A DNA stretch of 52,045 nucleotides from an uncultured Crocinitomix sp. (GCA_937136425.1 CAKZON010000062.1:1-52045), one strand, 5' to 3'. Shown: positions 17,881 through 27,860, counted from the stretch's first letter. Notes: a model not told the origin generated them from the sequence alone. Program-made: numbers and translations.

Positions 17881-17983
17881 CATTGTGCCCATTGGGACAT
17901 TAATTTACTGCTTCAAGCAATTTTAAATTCTTATTCATTTTTATTAATTTACCTTCAAAATCAGAATTATAAATCTAAAAGTA

Positions 17984-18076
17984 ATGAATGTCAAAGCGAT
18001 TAAACCGGGACCAAAGCCTAAGAAAAAAGATGGTTCTTTAGACAAAATAAAGCGTGAACAAGTTTTTGCGAAGTAA
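17984..18076 (+). CDS. short basic reading frame (30 residues), possibly a gene remnant
   Basis: The ATG at 17984 reads MNVKAIKPGPKPKKKDG and then SLDKIKREQVFAK before the stop. It is strongly basic, and the KPGPKPKKK stretch resembles the N-termini of DNA-binding or mobile-element proteins, but nothing follows it. A box TACCTTCA lies about 30 bases upstream. It could be a real tiny protein or the stump of a decayed gene; there is little to decide between them. Confidence 0.25.
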   Translation: MNVKAIKPGPKPKKKDGSLDKIKREQVFAK

Positions 18077-18262
18077 ACAGGTGTGAATGTTCAATTTTGG
18101 ATTTGTTTTGGAAATTGGTGTATTTGGCAAGTAGGTGTTTATACTATTGTTATATATAGCGGTAAACATTAAGTTTGTCTACTTCAAAATAAATTAATAT
18201 CCAAATTGAATAGTTGGTTTAATCTAAGTATTGTGATCTTTCAAAAAAACTTATAGTTTAAC

Positions 18263-20821
18263 ATGTATACCATTAATATTCTCATTTTTTACACTGCAAT
18301 TTTATTATTGACATATTTACTTTTCAAAATAGCAAAGCTATTCCTAGATAAATATTTTCAATATAAAGTAAAAAGAGCAACATCTATTACATATCCAATA
18401 ATTCAAGGTTTTACAATTATTATAACGGCATTTATTGCTAAAAATGGATTGGGGGAAGTTCTTATTACTGGAATAATAAATTTAATCAATAATAATACGG
18501 GCTTGGTTATAGATGATAGAGTGTCATCTACTAGTGGAGACGTAATCGGTGAAATTTTTTTCTATTTTTCAATAACTACCATAACGATAATTTATATAAT
18601 TTATGCCTTTAAAAGGCAGAGGAAAGAATTAAGTGGATTAGAATCAATTGCCACTGTTCAAAAGGTTGAATTCCCTGAAAACACATACAATTATCTGCCT
18701 AATTTTGAAGATAGAGTCAAACAACTTTTTGAGCTAAAGTTTGAAAAACAAAAGATCAAATTAGATTGGGACCCCGAATACAATATCCTTTATGCTTCTT
18801 ATATTCAAGGACTTCACAGCTATTCTCTTATTATTTATTGTCAAAAAGGTAAGGATTCGAAAAGAATAAAACTTAGTAGAATGAATCAGGTAAATGGTAA
18901 GTTAGAATCTCTTATTAATAAACATGATGAATTAAATAATTCAGATGTAATCGATAAGTACTTTCTAATTGAAAAAGGTAAATTCGATCAACACAAATTA
19001 CCTATTATATGCTATTCCGAAGATGACTTATTAAATGATTTGATTGATTTTAGTGATTATTTGAATTCAATTATTCATGATTTTGAAAACAATAAACTTC
19101 CGTTTACTACAAGGAATAAGGAGGAGAATCAACTAACTCTTTCTGAGACATTTATAGAGCCATCTTTTATGCTTGATGCGTGCAAAGATTATGTTGGAAA
19201 AGATCTTAAAAGCTTACTGAATAAATGGTTAGAAAAAGAAGAAAACAGACATTTGGTAATACTTGGTGACTATGGAATGGGGAAGAGTTCATTTTCCGAA
19301 TTTTATGCTATGAGTCTCGCGAAAGAAATTCTCAATGGAGAAAAAGTGAAAAGAATACCAATTTTTATTTCCCTGACAAATACATCCCCAAGACATGGTG
19401 GTATTCAAATAGCGATTGGGAAATTTCTCGCAGATAACATAGGTGTTTCAACAAGAGTTTTTAAGGAATTAGTGGATCGCGGTAAAGTTGTTTTTATTCT
19501 TGACGGTTTTGATGAAATGGGTTTCGTTGATACCCATGCACAACGAGTTAAACAATTGAATGCTATTTGGCAATTAGCAACGAACAACAATAAAATATTA
19601 ATTAGTGGTCGACCATCTTATTTTCCATCAGATAAAGAATTAGCGGAAGTTTTTAACTTAAAAGAGGGTGTAGGAATAAAAGTTCCATCAGAAAATCCAT
19701 TTTTCCAGAGGGTATATCTTCATGAATTCGGGCTTGATGAGATCGAAGAATCAATCAAAAGATATGATTACGGAGAAGAAGAGGTTAAAGAATACTTAGA
19801 ATTCATCTGTAACAATGATAGTATTTTGGAGCTTTGTAAAAGACCAAGTATGATGCATATAGTGAGAGAAATGTTGCCTGTGCTTTTTAAGAAATATAAT
19901 AAAGAAGAATTGAATGGGGGAATGCTTATGGAGAATTATTTAGAGCATTGGATGGATAGGCAATTAAATAAAGATATTGTTAGTGCAATTGAAGATAAAA
20001 AAATGAAAAAAGAATTTATTCTTGACTTTTTCATGAGACTGGCTGAAGAATACTATCTTTTAGGAGTAGACAGCGCGCCTTCAGAATTAATACTTGATTT
20101 ACTTCATGATCAATCAAGTAAATTAGAATTGAATTCTCCAAGTGAGAAGGAAGGATTCGAAGCGGAAATATTAACTGCTTATTTTATTGAAATTGACAAT
20201 GATGAATATAAATTTGTTCATAAGTCATTCAAAGAATATTTGATTGCAAGAAAGATAATTGAGTTGATTAGAACTAAGAAAGTTAAATATTCTCAGATTG
20301 CTTCAAAACAATGGACAAACGAAATTATTTCATTCGTCTATGATTCAGAATTAATTGATAAAAGTGTTACGAATAGTAAACGCATTCCACTTTTGTTTCA
20401 TCTATTAGATGAAAGTAAATTTAGAATTAGTTACCGCTGCAATCTTTTCAGATTCAGGGCCTTTATTGATTATTTCGTAGGTTTACCATTTTCAGTTTTA
20501 GAGGATTCATTGTCATTATTGTTAAGTCGGTTTAAACCACGAATTTCAGAAGATAAAAAAAAGGCAATAGAAAAATTAGACATTTTGGGAGTGGATATAG
20601 ATTCAATTGTTAAAGATTTGGATAAAAAGGATTCGGGTTTATTAAATAAGTTGCTAACGAGTTTAATCAACAAAATAATCGCACGGCGCAGTGAAAATAT
20701 GGGGCTCACAGCAAAATTCTTTCTTATTAGCTTGTTGGCTGGACAGCTTGACATGGAAAGAGAAAAAATATTAATCCGTTATTTACAAAACACATATCAT
20801 ATTGAATTAGACATTAAATAA
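18263..20821 (+). CDS. membrane-anchored NACHT-domain (STAND) NTPase
   Basis: An 852-residue protein. Three hydrophobic helices lie at the N-terminus (about residues 5-27, 42-62 and 92-114), then a soluble linker (about 120-320), then a NACHT NTPase: Walker A GDYGMGKSS at about 335-343, Walker B VFILDGFDEM at about 410-419, then the SGRPSYF sensor segment and a winged-helix-like region with the family motif FVHKSFKEYLIARKI. The last 150 residues are alpha-helical. STAND/NACHT proteins act as ligand-triggered switches, and many bacterial ones sense phage proteins and kill the infected cell. Here the only candidate effector is the N-terminal membrane part. It stands alone, flanked by decayed repeats. 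Domain call firm; defence role inferred. Confidence 0.9.
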   Translation: MYTINILIFYTAILLLTYLLFKIAKLFLDKYFQYKVKRATSITYPIIQGFTIIITAFIAKNGLGEVLITGIINLINNNTGLVIDDRVSSTSGDVIGEIFFYFSITTITIIYIIYAFKRQRKELSGLESIATVQKVEFPENTYNYLPNFEDRVKQLFELKFEKQKIKLDWDPEYNILYASYIQGLHSYSLIIYCQKGKDSKRIKLSRMNQVNGKLESLINKHDELNNSDVIDKYFLIEKGKFDQHKLPIICYSEDDLLNDLIDFSDYLNSIIHDFENNKLPFTTRNKEENQLTLSETFIEPSFMLDACKDYVGKDLKSLLNKWLEKEENRHLVILGDYGMGKSSFSEFYAMSLAKEILNGEKVKRIPIFISLTNTSPRHGGIQIAIGKFLADNIGVSTRVFKELVDRGKVVFILDGFDEMGFVDTHAQRVKQLNAIWQLATNNNKILISGRPSYFPSDKELAEVFNLKEGVGIKVPSENPFFQRVYLHEFGLDEIEESIKRYDYGEEEVKEYLEFICNNDSILELCKRPSMMHIVREMLPVLFKKYNKEELNGGMLMENYLEHWMDRQLNKDIVSAIEDKKMKKEFILDFFMRLAEEYYLLGVDSAPSELILDLLHDQSSKLELNSPSEKEGFEAEILTAYFIEIDNDEYKFVHKSFKEYLIARKIIELIRTKKVKYSQIASKQWTNEIISFVYDSELIDKSVTNSKRIPLLFHLLDESKFRISYRCNLFRFRAFIDYFVGLPFSVLEDSLSLLLSRFKPRISEDKKKAIEKLDILGVDIDSIVKDLDKKDSGLLNKLLTSLINKIIARRSENMGLTAKFFLISLLAGQLDMEREKILIRYLQNTYHIELDIK

Positions 20822-20849
20822 GATTGCGGTTGTTGGAGAAAACGTTACT

Positions 20850-21037
20850 TTTGGCTTATAATATGACCAAGCTTATGTTAAATAGCTTGGAAAGAGGTTT
20901 TATTCTGTATGTCAATCGGGTGGGATAGTGCTGATGGATGAATAGGGGAGTTTTATTCTTTCTCTTTTCACTAAATATCTTTAGAAGTTAAGACGTGAAC
21001 ACGTTTTTGTGGAGCGTTAGCGGAGCAAATGGGTGTG
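20850..21037 (+). repeat. second large copy of the decayed dispersed repeat
   Basis: Lies between the convergent NACHT and pentapeptide genes. It shares five ordered blocks with 17588-17880; the first block TTTTGGCTTATAATAT with TTATGTTAAATAG is also found at 28112-28146. Confidence 0.7.
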
Positions 21038-21039
21038 GA

Positions 21040-23073
21040 TTATTCAAACCACCATTGATATTTCCCATCATATTTTTCGCCAAGTGTATTGGCTCTGTTT
21101 TGTAAAAAAGTGGATACATCAAGGAATCGGGTAGCTTGATGTTTTTTTATATAATTAAGCAGTATCGTATCTGAACAAAGATTCCAATTTACCTCATAAA
21201 GAGTATTCATGCCATACTCCGTTGGAGTATAATCATGTAACAATTGAGGCGATAACATTCCTATTAATGTAAAGTTATGCATATTATTATGTATAGGTTT
21301 CTTCTCTAATCTTACAAGCAAGAAATTTTGATCATACTCATAATAAACTTCAGCAAATTTTGAAAAGTACTCCTTGGTAAAATCATAATTATTTACATAA
21401 CCATTAAATAAAGTATCATGTTCTGTGGTATCCTTATAGTGAAAAATAGTTCCCTTATCAGAAATTGGAATTCGTTCTGGCGGTAATAACAAAATACGTT
21501 CATTAGCTTTAGGAAATCTTTCTGTTCGAGAAAGGGAATCAACAACGGTGCCTATATTAATATTTCTAAAAATAGCTCCACCTAATCGAGCACGATAAAA
21601 TTCTGAGCTATCTAATGATATATTGGTAAAAGACGAATTGCAAAAGTAAACATAATTGAATAATGTTTTATTAAATGAAACCTTATTAAATTCGCAACCA
21701 GCACAGACAAAATCTCTAATGTCAGAATTTTCTATAGTTGTTTCAGAAAATATAGAGGCATCCATTGTTCCCTCCAATACTATATTTTCTAAGTTACACT
21801 TCTTAAAGAAATTCCCTCGTGAACTTGGGAATAAATTATCTCTTGAGGTATGTCCAGTATGTAAAATTTTACTTTCGCTCAAATCGACTAAGTAAAAGTT
21901 GCATAGTTTGAAGTCTGTCCCAAGAAAAACACACTGACTAAATCGACTTCCTTTAAAAGAAGAACTATTAAAAAGGTTATCGATAAAATCTGAGTCATAA
22001 AAATTGCAGTTATAGAAGGACGATAAATTTACTTTACAGTCGATCAATTTCGATTTTTGTAAATTACTCTCTGCAAATGTAGCTTTTGAGATGTTACACT
22101 TTATTAATTGAATACCAGATAGATTGCAATTACTAAAACTAGCATAAGTGAAGTTTCTCTCCTTCAAATAACATCCAACTTTTGTTAACGTTTCTAATTT
22201 GTGATCGTTGCTAGATTTTAAAGTTTCATTCATACTAGAGTTTTCATAAATGTAGTTACCGTTAATCTCTAGCCTCGGTATTAGCTCAAAGCTTTCTAAG
22301 ACAAAATAAATCCGAGAGTTGATACTAAAAACACTTAAAAGTACACCCAAGAATATTAAAAAGTGTAACACCGAGAATAATGTTATGAATTTTTCCCAAC
22401 CAAATCTCGGCCTGTTTAAATACTTTCTAATGACTGAAAATTTACGCTTAGATCTACGAATTCCAATGATAATCCTTAGTTTTAGAGACATAAAAGAAGT
22501 TCGTCTTCTTTTACTTTTATTAATCAAACTAAGAGTTTTATTTATTTCATTGGAGTAAATAGAGATTAATAATAAGTCTAAAATCACCGCCAATAAGTGT
22601 AGCGTCGTTATTCCAAAGGAATGATAATCAGCAAACCTCAATTGTATAAATGTCAAAGTTAATATTGGGGTGATAAATACAATTATTTTTACTAGAATTT
22701 TAAGCAGAGTATGTATATGTTTTTTTTCCTTGTTTAACGCAAAATTTAGAATAAACGGGCTGAATTCATATTCTACGTTGTTTTTAAGGCCTCCCTTCTC
22801 TTCGAATACCAATATTTTCTTACAATGTTGTCTAAGGTTCACTAATATATTATAATGAAGAATAAGAATCATCAATGGTAAGATTATAAAATAACCTACA
22901 ATCGGCAACTCAAAATTGATAATTGGTAATTTCATTTTGCTTTCTGGAACAAACAACATCAAATCAGTTACTGAAGCTATTGACAAAATAGCAAAGAATA
23001 AAACCGCAACAAACGAAACAGTTAGAACTCGATTAACTTGTGAGGATTTATTGATAGAATCAATTAAAGGCAT
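21040..23073 (-). CDS. membrane protein with pentapeptide-repeat domain
   Basis: A 677-residue protein. The N-terminal half has five predicted membrane helices (about residues 16-40, 55-78, 122-145, 152-175 and 230-252) with basic loops between them. Residues about 305-510 are a pentapeptide-repeat right-handed beta-helix with consensus A(D/N)LxX: ASFSNCNLSG, ATFAESNLQKSKL, SSFYNCNFYDSDF and TTIENSDIRDF. The last 160 residues are a separate soluble domain (TIFHYKDTTEHDTLF, FLLVRLEKKPIH). Pentapeptide domains are protein-interaction or DNA-mimic scaffolds. The gene lies 40 bases downstream of the RadC-like gene on the same strand, so they form a likely two-gene operon. Function unknown. Confidence 0.85.
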   Translation of the reverse strand: MPLIDSINKSSQVNRVLTVSFVAVLFFAILSIASVTDLMLFVPESKMKLPIINFELPIVGYFIILPLMILILHYNILVNLRQHCKKILVFEEKGGLKNNVEYEFSPFILNFALNKEKKHIHTLLKILVKIIVFITPILTLTFIQLRFADYHSFGITTLHLLAVILDLLLISIYSNEINKTLSLINKSKRRRTSFMSLKLRIIIGIRRSKRKFSVIRKYLNRPRFGWEKFITLFSVLHFLIFLGVLLSVFSINSRIYFVLESFELIPRLEINGNYIYENSSMNETLKSSNDHKLETLTKVGCYLKERNFTYASFSNCNLSGIQLIKCNISKATFAESNLQKSKLIDCKVNLSSFYNCNFYDSDFIDNLFNSSSFKGSRFSQCVFLGTDFKLCNFYLVDLSESKILHTGHTSRDNLFPSSRGNFFKKCNLENIVLEGTMDASIFSETTIENSDIRDFVCAGCEFNKVSFNKTLFNYVYFCNSSFTNISLDSSEFYRARLGGAIFRNINIGTVVDSLSRTERFPKANERILLLPPERIPISDKGTIFHYKDTTEHDTLFNGYVNNYDFTKEYFSKFAEVYYEYDQNFLLVRLEKKPIHNNMHNFTLIGMLSPQLLHDYTPTEYGMNTLYEVNWNLCSDTILLNYIKKHQATRFLDVSTFLQNRANTLGEKYDGKYQWWFE

Positions 23074-23113
23074 AAGTTTTGGGTTAGTAAAAAATTAGTG
23101 GGTTGGAAAGTGT

Positions 23114-23734
23114 CTACAACTTCCGAATCTCCCACTTAGTCAATCCAGTTGATTTTTTGATAATCTCAACATCAACACCTTGCTTCTTTAGAACTTTAGC
23201 AATCTCCAAGGATTTCTTCTTCTCTGCTAATTCTAGCTCAATCTCCAATTTCATCTCTTTGTACTCGGCTAAGTCACGATCAATTACTTCATAGCGACCA
23301 TTCTTTTTGAGTTTGTCAAAAATTCCCTTATCAATCATACTCAAAAAACCTGTTTCAGAAATAATAAGATGATCTAACACCTCAATTTTGACAATGTCAC
23401 CAACCTTTATCATACGGTCAGTCATATCAATATCTTCTTCCGACGCCTCCAAACGACCACTAGGGTGGTTGTGTACCAAAATCATCTTGACAGCTAACTT
23501 ATAAATTCCCATTCGGAATACATCAGGCGGATTTGCATTGACACGATTAACAGCTCCAAGACCAACTAATTCAATAAAAAGAATCTTGTTTTGATTGTCT
23601 AAACCGATCACCCAAAAATGCTCTTGATTACGCCCAAATTTGTTTTCACGCATCAATATTTGTTGCATGATTTTGTAAACTCCATTGGAGTCATTAAGAT
23701 GTATTTTTTGATCTTGGGTTAGTCTGACGTTCAT
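23114..23734 (-). CDS. RadC-family JAMM protein with an Rpn-like C-terminal tail
   Basis: A 206-residue protein. Residues about 15-135 are the RadC/JAB core: Glu38, then His88 and His90 in ILVHNHPSG, Ser98 and Asp101, giving a full H-x-H-x7-S-x2-D zinc site. The helix-hairpin-helix domain that starts chromosomal RadC proteins is missing. Residues about 155-206 form a charged coiled coil (EYKEMKLEIELELAEKKK) followed by SLEIAKVLKKQGVDVEIIKK and STGLTKWEIRKL. That ending is the one typical of Rpn/PD-(D/E)XK transposase-like proteins, not of RadC. RadC-like genes are frequent in mobile and phage-derived DNA. It is upstream of the pentapeptide gene in a likely operon and divergent from the large NTPase gene. 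Confidence 0.88.
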   Translation of the reverse strand: MNVRLTQDQKIHLNDSNGVYKIMQQILMRENKFGRNQEHFWVIGLDNQNKILFIELVGLGAVNRVNANPPDVFRMGIYKLAVKMILVHNHPSGRLEASEEDIDMTDRMIKVGDIVKIEVLDHLIISETGFLSMIDKGIFDKLKKNGRYEVIDRDLAEYKEMKLEIELELAEKKKSLEIAKVLKKQGVDVEIIKKSTGLTKWEIRKL

Positions 23735-23858
23735 AATTCAAATATAGCGATTTTGAAGTTTTCAGAAACAACTTTTCTCTATGTTGATAATTCATTGTTC
23801 AATAAGCTATTTTATTTAAAATCATATGCTAATTTTAGTATAACCTACTGTTTATAGC

Positions 23859-26800
23859 ATGAATTATATAAAAATAGGTATTTCTAAAGCAACCCAAATG
23901 AAAAAAAACAAACTGTTTTTAAATAAAATTTTATCGAAAATAATTGATGGACTTAGTGCTTTGAGGAAGAGGCTTGACGAAGAGCAAATTGATATTAAAT
24001 CAAATTTGTATGATGATCTTTCACCAAGTTATTTATCGGATAAGGATTTTGAAGAATATGATAAAGCCATAAAATGGGCACTGAACAATACTAACATCAA
24101 GAATCTCGCTATTTCAGGACCTTATGGGTCGGGAAAAAGTAGTATTATAAAAACATTTAAAAACAAGCATAAAGAGTATGAATACCTAAGTATATCTTTG
24201 GCCGCCTTTAATGATGAGAAATTACCTGAAGATAGGATAATTGAAAGGAGTATTTTGGAGCAAATTTTCTATCGAGTTAAATATAAAAAAATCCCAAGTT
24301 CTCGCTTTAAAAGAATTGTCAATATAAAACGAAAAGAGATGCTTTTGCGGGTTATTCTGCTTTTAGGTTGGTTATGTTCTGCAATATTCGTGTTCTATCC
24401 GTCTTTGTACAAGAGTATTAATTTAGGAGGAGATCCAAAGATATTGGAATTAATATGGCTCAACTATTTGTTTTTCGCTGTCTTTTTGATTGGGTTATAT
24501 TTTGTGATATCTCCAGTAATTAGAATTTTAAACAAAGTAAAATTGAATAAATTTAGTATTAAAGGTGGTGAAATAGAATTCAATGAGAACAGCAATGCGT
24601 CAATACTAAACTATCATTTTGATGAAATTCTTTATTTTTTTGAGTCTAATCCATTTAACGTAGTTGTTTTTGAAGACTTGGATAGGTTTAATAAGTCTGA
24701 AATTTTCACAAAACTTAGAGAAATGAATATTCTACTGAATAATTCGGAGGATATAAAAGACAAAAATGGGATAACCTTTATCTATGCCATTAAGGACAAT
24801 ATGTTTGAGAAGAATACGTCTAGGACAAAATTTTTCGACTTTATCATTCCAATTATTCCAGTCATCAACTCTTCCAATTCTTTCGGAAAAATATTAGACA
24901 AAGTTTCAAAGTATGAACTTTCAGAAGAACTGTCTAGGGATTTCCTTAGTGATATATCGCTGTATATTGACGATATGAGAGTGTTAAAGAATATTTTTAA
25001 TGAATTCATTTTATACAAAAACATTCTTGAGAGCAAGGAATTGGATTATAATAGACTACTAGCAATTATTATTTATAAAAATATTTATCCATTAGACTTT
25101 TCTTTACTTCATGATAATAAAGGATTAATTTATACTGCCTTTGATTCTATAAATAAAGTAAAGAGTTTTCTTTCAAAGGATTTACTGAAGAGAACCTTTG
25201 AAATTGAAAATGAAATAAAAGAGATAAATAATGAACTGATTTATAGTACAAATGAACTCCGTGCTATATACGTTGAGAAGTTAATTGAAATGCTCCCTAA
25301 CGGTGCAATTGGCATTGTGAATTCAAAAGGAAATAAGATTTTGTTTAAAGACTTAAAGAATGACACCAATTTCAGAGATTTTATATCTAGTACTAAAAGA
25401 AACTACATTGAACATAATAATCGTGAAGCATACTCTGCTCTTAAATTCCATGAGATTGAAGATCAAGTAAATGAAAAAATAGGATATTTAGATAGAGAGG
25501 CCATTCTTAATAAAAAAATGAATGGATATATCGAAAGGTTAAATATAGAATTACAGCAAGTTAAAGAGGAAATAAGAAAGAATGATTCTCTAAATTTGAA
25601 TGAGGCATTGGATAGGGTAGTTGACTCAAATTTAATTGGAAAAGTAGTTGAGGAAGATTTGTTAATGTATTTTATTAGGTATGGGTATATTGACGAAATG
25701 TATCCCAGTTATATCTCTCATTTCTATGAAGGGAATCTAAGTAAAAAAGATAGAGAATTTGTTTTTAGCATAAAGAATCGAAAAAAGTTAAACTTTAATC
25801 ACGAGATAGGTAATATCAGAAGTATTCTTGAAAAGATACGTTTAACTGAATTCAGTCAAGATGAAATTTTGAATATAACGTTAATAGAATATCTTATTAA
25901 GAATAAGGGTAAATACCCTGAACATTTGAAGGCGTTTTTTCATCAATTAAAGCAAGCTGAAACTGTTTCATTGGAATTCATTGAGGAATACTTAAACCAT
26001 GAAGAACGAGAAATTATCGATTTTCTTGAATTATTAGGTTTACATTTTATCAATTTTTGGGATTTAGTTCTTGATAATGAAACTTATACGGAGGATAAAA
26101 AAGATCTTTATTTCAATTTCATCATCAGTTTTATGACAATTGAAGGGATCAAGAATCAAAATAGTAATCAGAATATTTATAAATACTTGTCAAATGACAA
26201 ATATCATTTGACAAAGCTTAATGGACCTAGATACCAAGATAGACTAAAAATTGTTATTAAAGAATTGGACATAAAATTCACGCAATTGGATACATTAAAC
26301 GTAAATGATGATATACTCGATTATGTCTATAATAATAATTTATATGCCATAAATATAGGTATGGTGGAGTCAATGTTCAAGAAATATAGGCCGAACTCAA
26401 TTGTTGATCATGCCTTATTAAATGAAGCAAACTTATCTACTATTCGCAATTCAAAATGTGAAAAATTAATTGAATATATAAATGCCAATATATTAGAATA
26501 CGTTAATGAAGTTTTCTTAAAACTAGAAACTAATGATAAAGAATCAAATGAAGTCATAGTTGATCTTTTGAATAACTTTGATATCCCATTTGAAATAAGA
26601 GAGAAAATAATTTTAAAACAAGTCGATTTAGAAATTGACACAATTGATCAAGTACCAAATGAAATTTGGAGTATCATTTTTGAGGAAATAAAAATAAAAA
26701 TTGACTGGTATAATGTAATATTGTATTTCAATTTTGACCCAACAGGGGAGTTAGAATATGGAGAAAAGATTCTCGACGAAACACTGATAAACTTCTTAAA

Positions 26801-27587
26801 TAATAAAGAGGTGTTTACAAAACTTTCCAAATCGAAACTAATAAAAGTTGATTTTGATGTTATATCACAAGAGGTTTTTGACGTAGTAGGAGAACGAATA
26901 ATTCTAAGTGAAAAAATTACACTTGAGGCATATACGGAACTTATTAAAAGTATTACAAAAGAGTTCGACGATCTAGATTTTTCAAAACTTAGTAAAGAAA
27001 AGATTCATGCCTTAATATATACGGAGAATTTGGATTTTAACATTACAAATTATGAATTAATGAGAAGTCATTTCGACAATGAACATCTACATTTTTTAAT
27101 TAAAAACTTTGATACTTATTTGGGTTCATATGACAGTTTTACACTTGAGAGTGAAGATGAATATTACCGTCTTTTAGGATCGAGTGATTTAACGCCTTCT
27201 CAAAAAGTTCAAATAATAGAAAAATTTGATTCTAACATACTTAAAGAAAAAAGTGATTTAGCTGATTTAATTATGGTAATTATCGTCAACTATCCTTTGA
27301 ACTTTTCTATAAGTTCAGATTTAGTAACGAATTTGTGTAAAACAGGTAAATCCAAGGCAAAAAAGATTAAACTAGTCAATATATTAGACATCAATAATGA
27401 AAGAATTACAGAATTGTTATCATTAATTGGATACCCTTATCGAAACCTAACTGTAAAAGGTAGACGGCCTATTTTAACGGGAAAAGAATGGAACAAGAAA
27501 TTGGTTGAAAAACTCTTGAAGAATGGGTACATTTCATCATTCAAAGAGGAAAATGGTGACTTAAGAGTAAATACAAAAAGAAAGTAG
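23859..27587 (+). CDS. large membrane P-loop NTPase of the YobI/KAP type
   Basis: A 1242-residue protein. Walker A GPYGSGKSS lies at about residues 87-95. Two membrane helices at about 162-180 and 197-222 are inserted between Walker A and Walker B, a hallmark of KAP NTPases. Walker B, VVVFEDLDRF, lies at about 268-277, followed by the TFIYAIKDNMF strand and the TKFFDFIIPIIPVI segment that mark the YobI-type subfamily. From residue 450 on it is a long, highly charged alpha-helical region (750 residues) with no recognised domain. KAP NTPases include PifA of plasmid F, which excludes phage T7, so an anti-phage role is plausible but inferred. The ATG at 23859 has an in-frame alternative at residue 14. 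It is divergent from the RadC-like gene. Confidence 0.88.
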   Translation: MNYIKIGISKATQMKKNKLFLNKILSKIIDGLSALRKRLDEEQIDIKSNLYDDLSPSYLSDKDFEEYDKAIKWALNNTNIKNLAISGPYGSGKSSIIKTFKNKHKEYEYLSISLAAFNDEKLPEDRIIERSILEQIFYRVKYKKIPSSRFKRIVNIKRKEMLLRVILLLGWLCSAIFVFYPSLYKSINLGGDPKILELIWLNYLFFAVFLIGLYFVISPVIRILNKVKLNKFSIKGGEIEFNENSNASILNYHFDEILYFFESNPFNVVVFEDLDRFNKSEIFTKLREMNILLNNSEDIKDKNGITFIYAIKDNMFEKNTSRTKFFDFIIPIIPVINSSNSFGKILDKVSKYELSEELSRDFLSDISLYIDDMRVLKNIFNEFILYKNILESKELDYNRLLAIIIYKNIYPLDFSLLHDNKGLIYTAFDSINKVKSFLSKDLLKRTFEIENEIKEINNELIYSTNELRAIYVEKLIEMLPNGAIGIVNSKGNKILFKDLKNDTNFRDFISSTKRNYIEHNNREAYSALKFHEIEDQVNEKIGYLDREAILNKKMNGYIERLNIELQQVKEEIRKNDSLNLNEALDRVVDSNLIGKVVEEDLLMYFIRYGYIDEMYPSYISHFYEGNLSKKDREFVFSIKNRKKLNFNHEIGNIRSILEKIRLTEFSQDEILNITLIEYLIKNKGKYPEHLKAFFHQLKQAETVSLEFIEEYLNHEEREIIDFLELLGLHFINFWDLVLDNETYTEDKKDLYFNFIISFMTIEGIKNQNSNQNIYKYLSNDKYHLTKLNGPRYQDRLKIVIKELDIKFTQLDTLNVNDDILDYVYNNNLYAINIGMVESMFKKYRPNSIVDHALLNEANLSTIRNSKCEKLIEYINANILEYVNEVFLKLETNDKESNEVIVDLLNNFDIPFEIREKIILKQVDLEIDTIDQVPNEIWSIIFEEIKIKIDWYNVILYFNFDPTGELEYGEKILDETLINFLNNKEVFTKLSKSKLIKVDFDVISQEVFDVVGERIILSEKITLEAYTELIKSITKEFDDLDFSKLSKEKIHALIYTENLDFNITNYELMRSHFDNEHLHFLIKNFDTYLGSYDSFTLESEDEYYRLLGSSDLTPSQKVQIIEKFDSNILKEKSDLADLIMVIIVNYPLNFSISSDLVTNLCKTGKSKAKKIKLVNILDINNERITELLSLIGYPYRNLTVKGRRPILTGKEWNKKLVEKLLKNGYISSFKEENGDLRVNTKRK

Positions 27588-27699
27588 AATTGTTTGGCTA
27601 TAAAGACAAAAAAGCTGCGTCTCTATTTAACATAACATTTCCCCGCAGAATCGTGTGTAGGATATTTATGTGTGATGTAAACTGACTGGAGCAGAGCGA

Positions 27700-27752
27700 A
27701 AGGAATTTACAATTACTCATAAAGTGCGCTGGCAAAAAGAGAAAGAATAAAA
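27700..27752 (-). repeat. inverted copy of the dispersed repeat
   Basis: On the minus strand it reads GTTTTATTCTTTCTCTTTTT, matching the start of the copies at 20950 and 16536; beyond that block the similarity fades. Confidence 0.5.
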
Positions 27753-27860
27753 CTGTGCGTGGGAAGAATAAAACCTGTGCGCTGGCGTGTGGTGGGTTTG
27801 CGCGCAAAATTTTCTGTTATCCAAAAACAGAAAGATTTTAAAGCAAATGTTGGCGTGAGG

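Larger units (their letters stand above)
17451..18262. other. long intergenic region, 812 bases, repeat-rich
   Basis: Contains the largest copy of the dispersed repeat (17588-17880), with motifs such as TTTTAGCGAAGG and GCGTTAGCGGAGTAAA, and one short basic reading frame at 17984-18076. The last 180 bases lead to the NACHT gene and show no clear TAnnTTTG box. Confidence 0.5.

Noticed and set aside
18263..20821. Avs-type defence protein
   Set aside because: It lacks the large C-terminal repeat sensor and an N-terminal nuclease; only the NACHT core and membrane helices are visible.
14507..21039. Integron-type cassette array, suggested by repeats between single genes
   Set aside because: Genes face both directions, the repeats differ in length and order from attC sites, and no integrase or GTTRRRY/RYYYAAC pair was seen.
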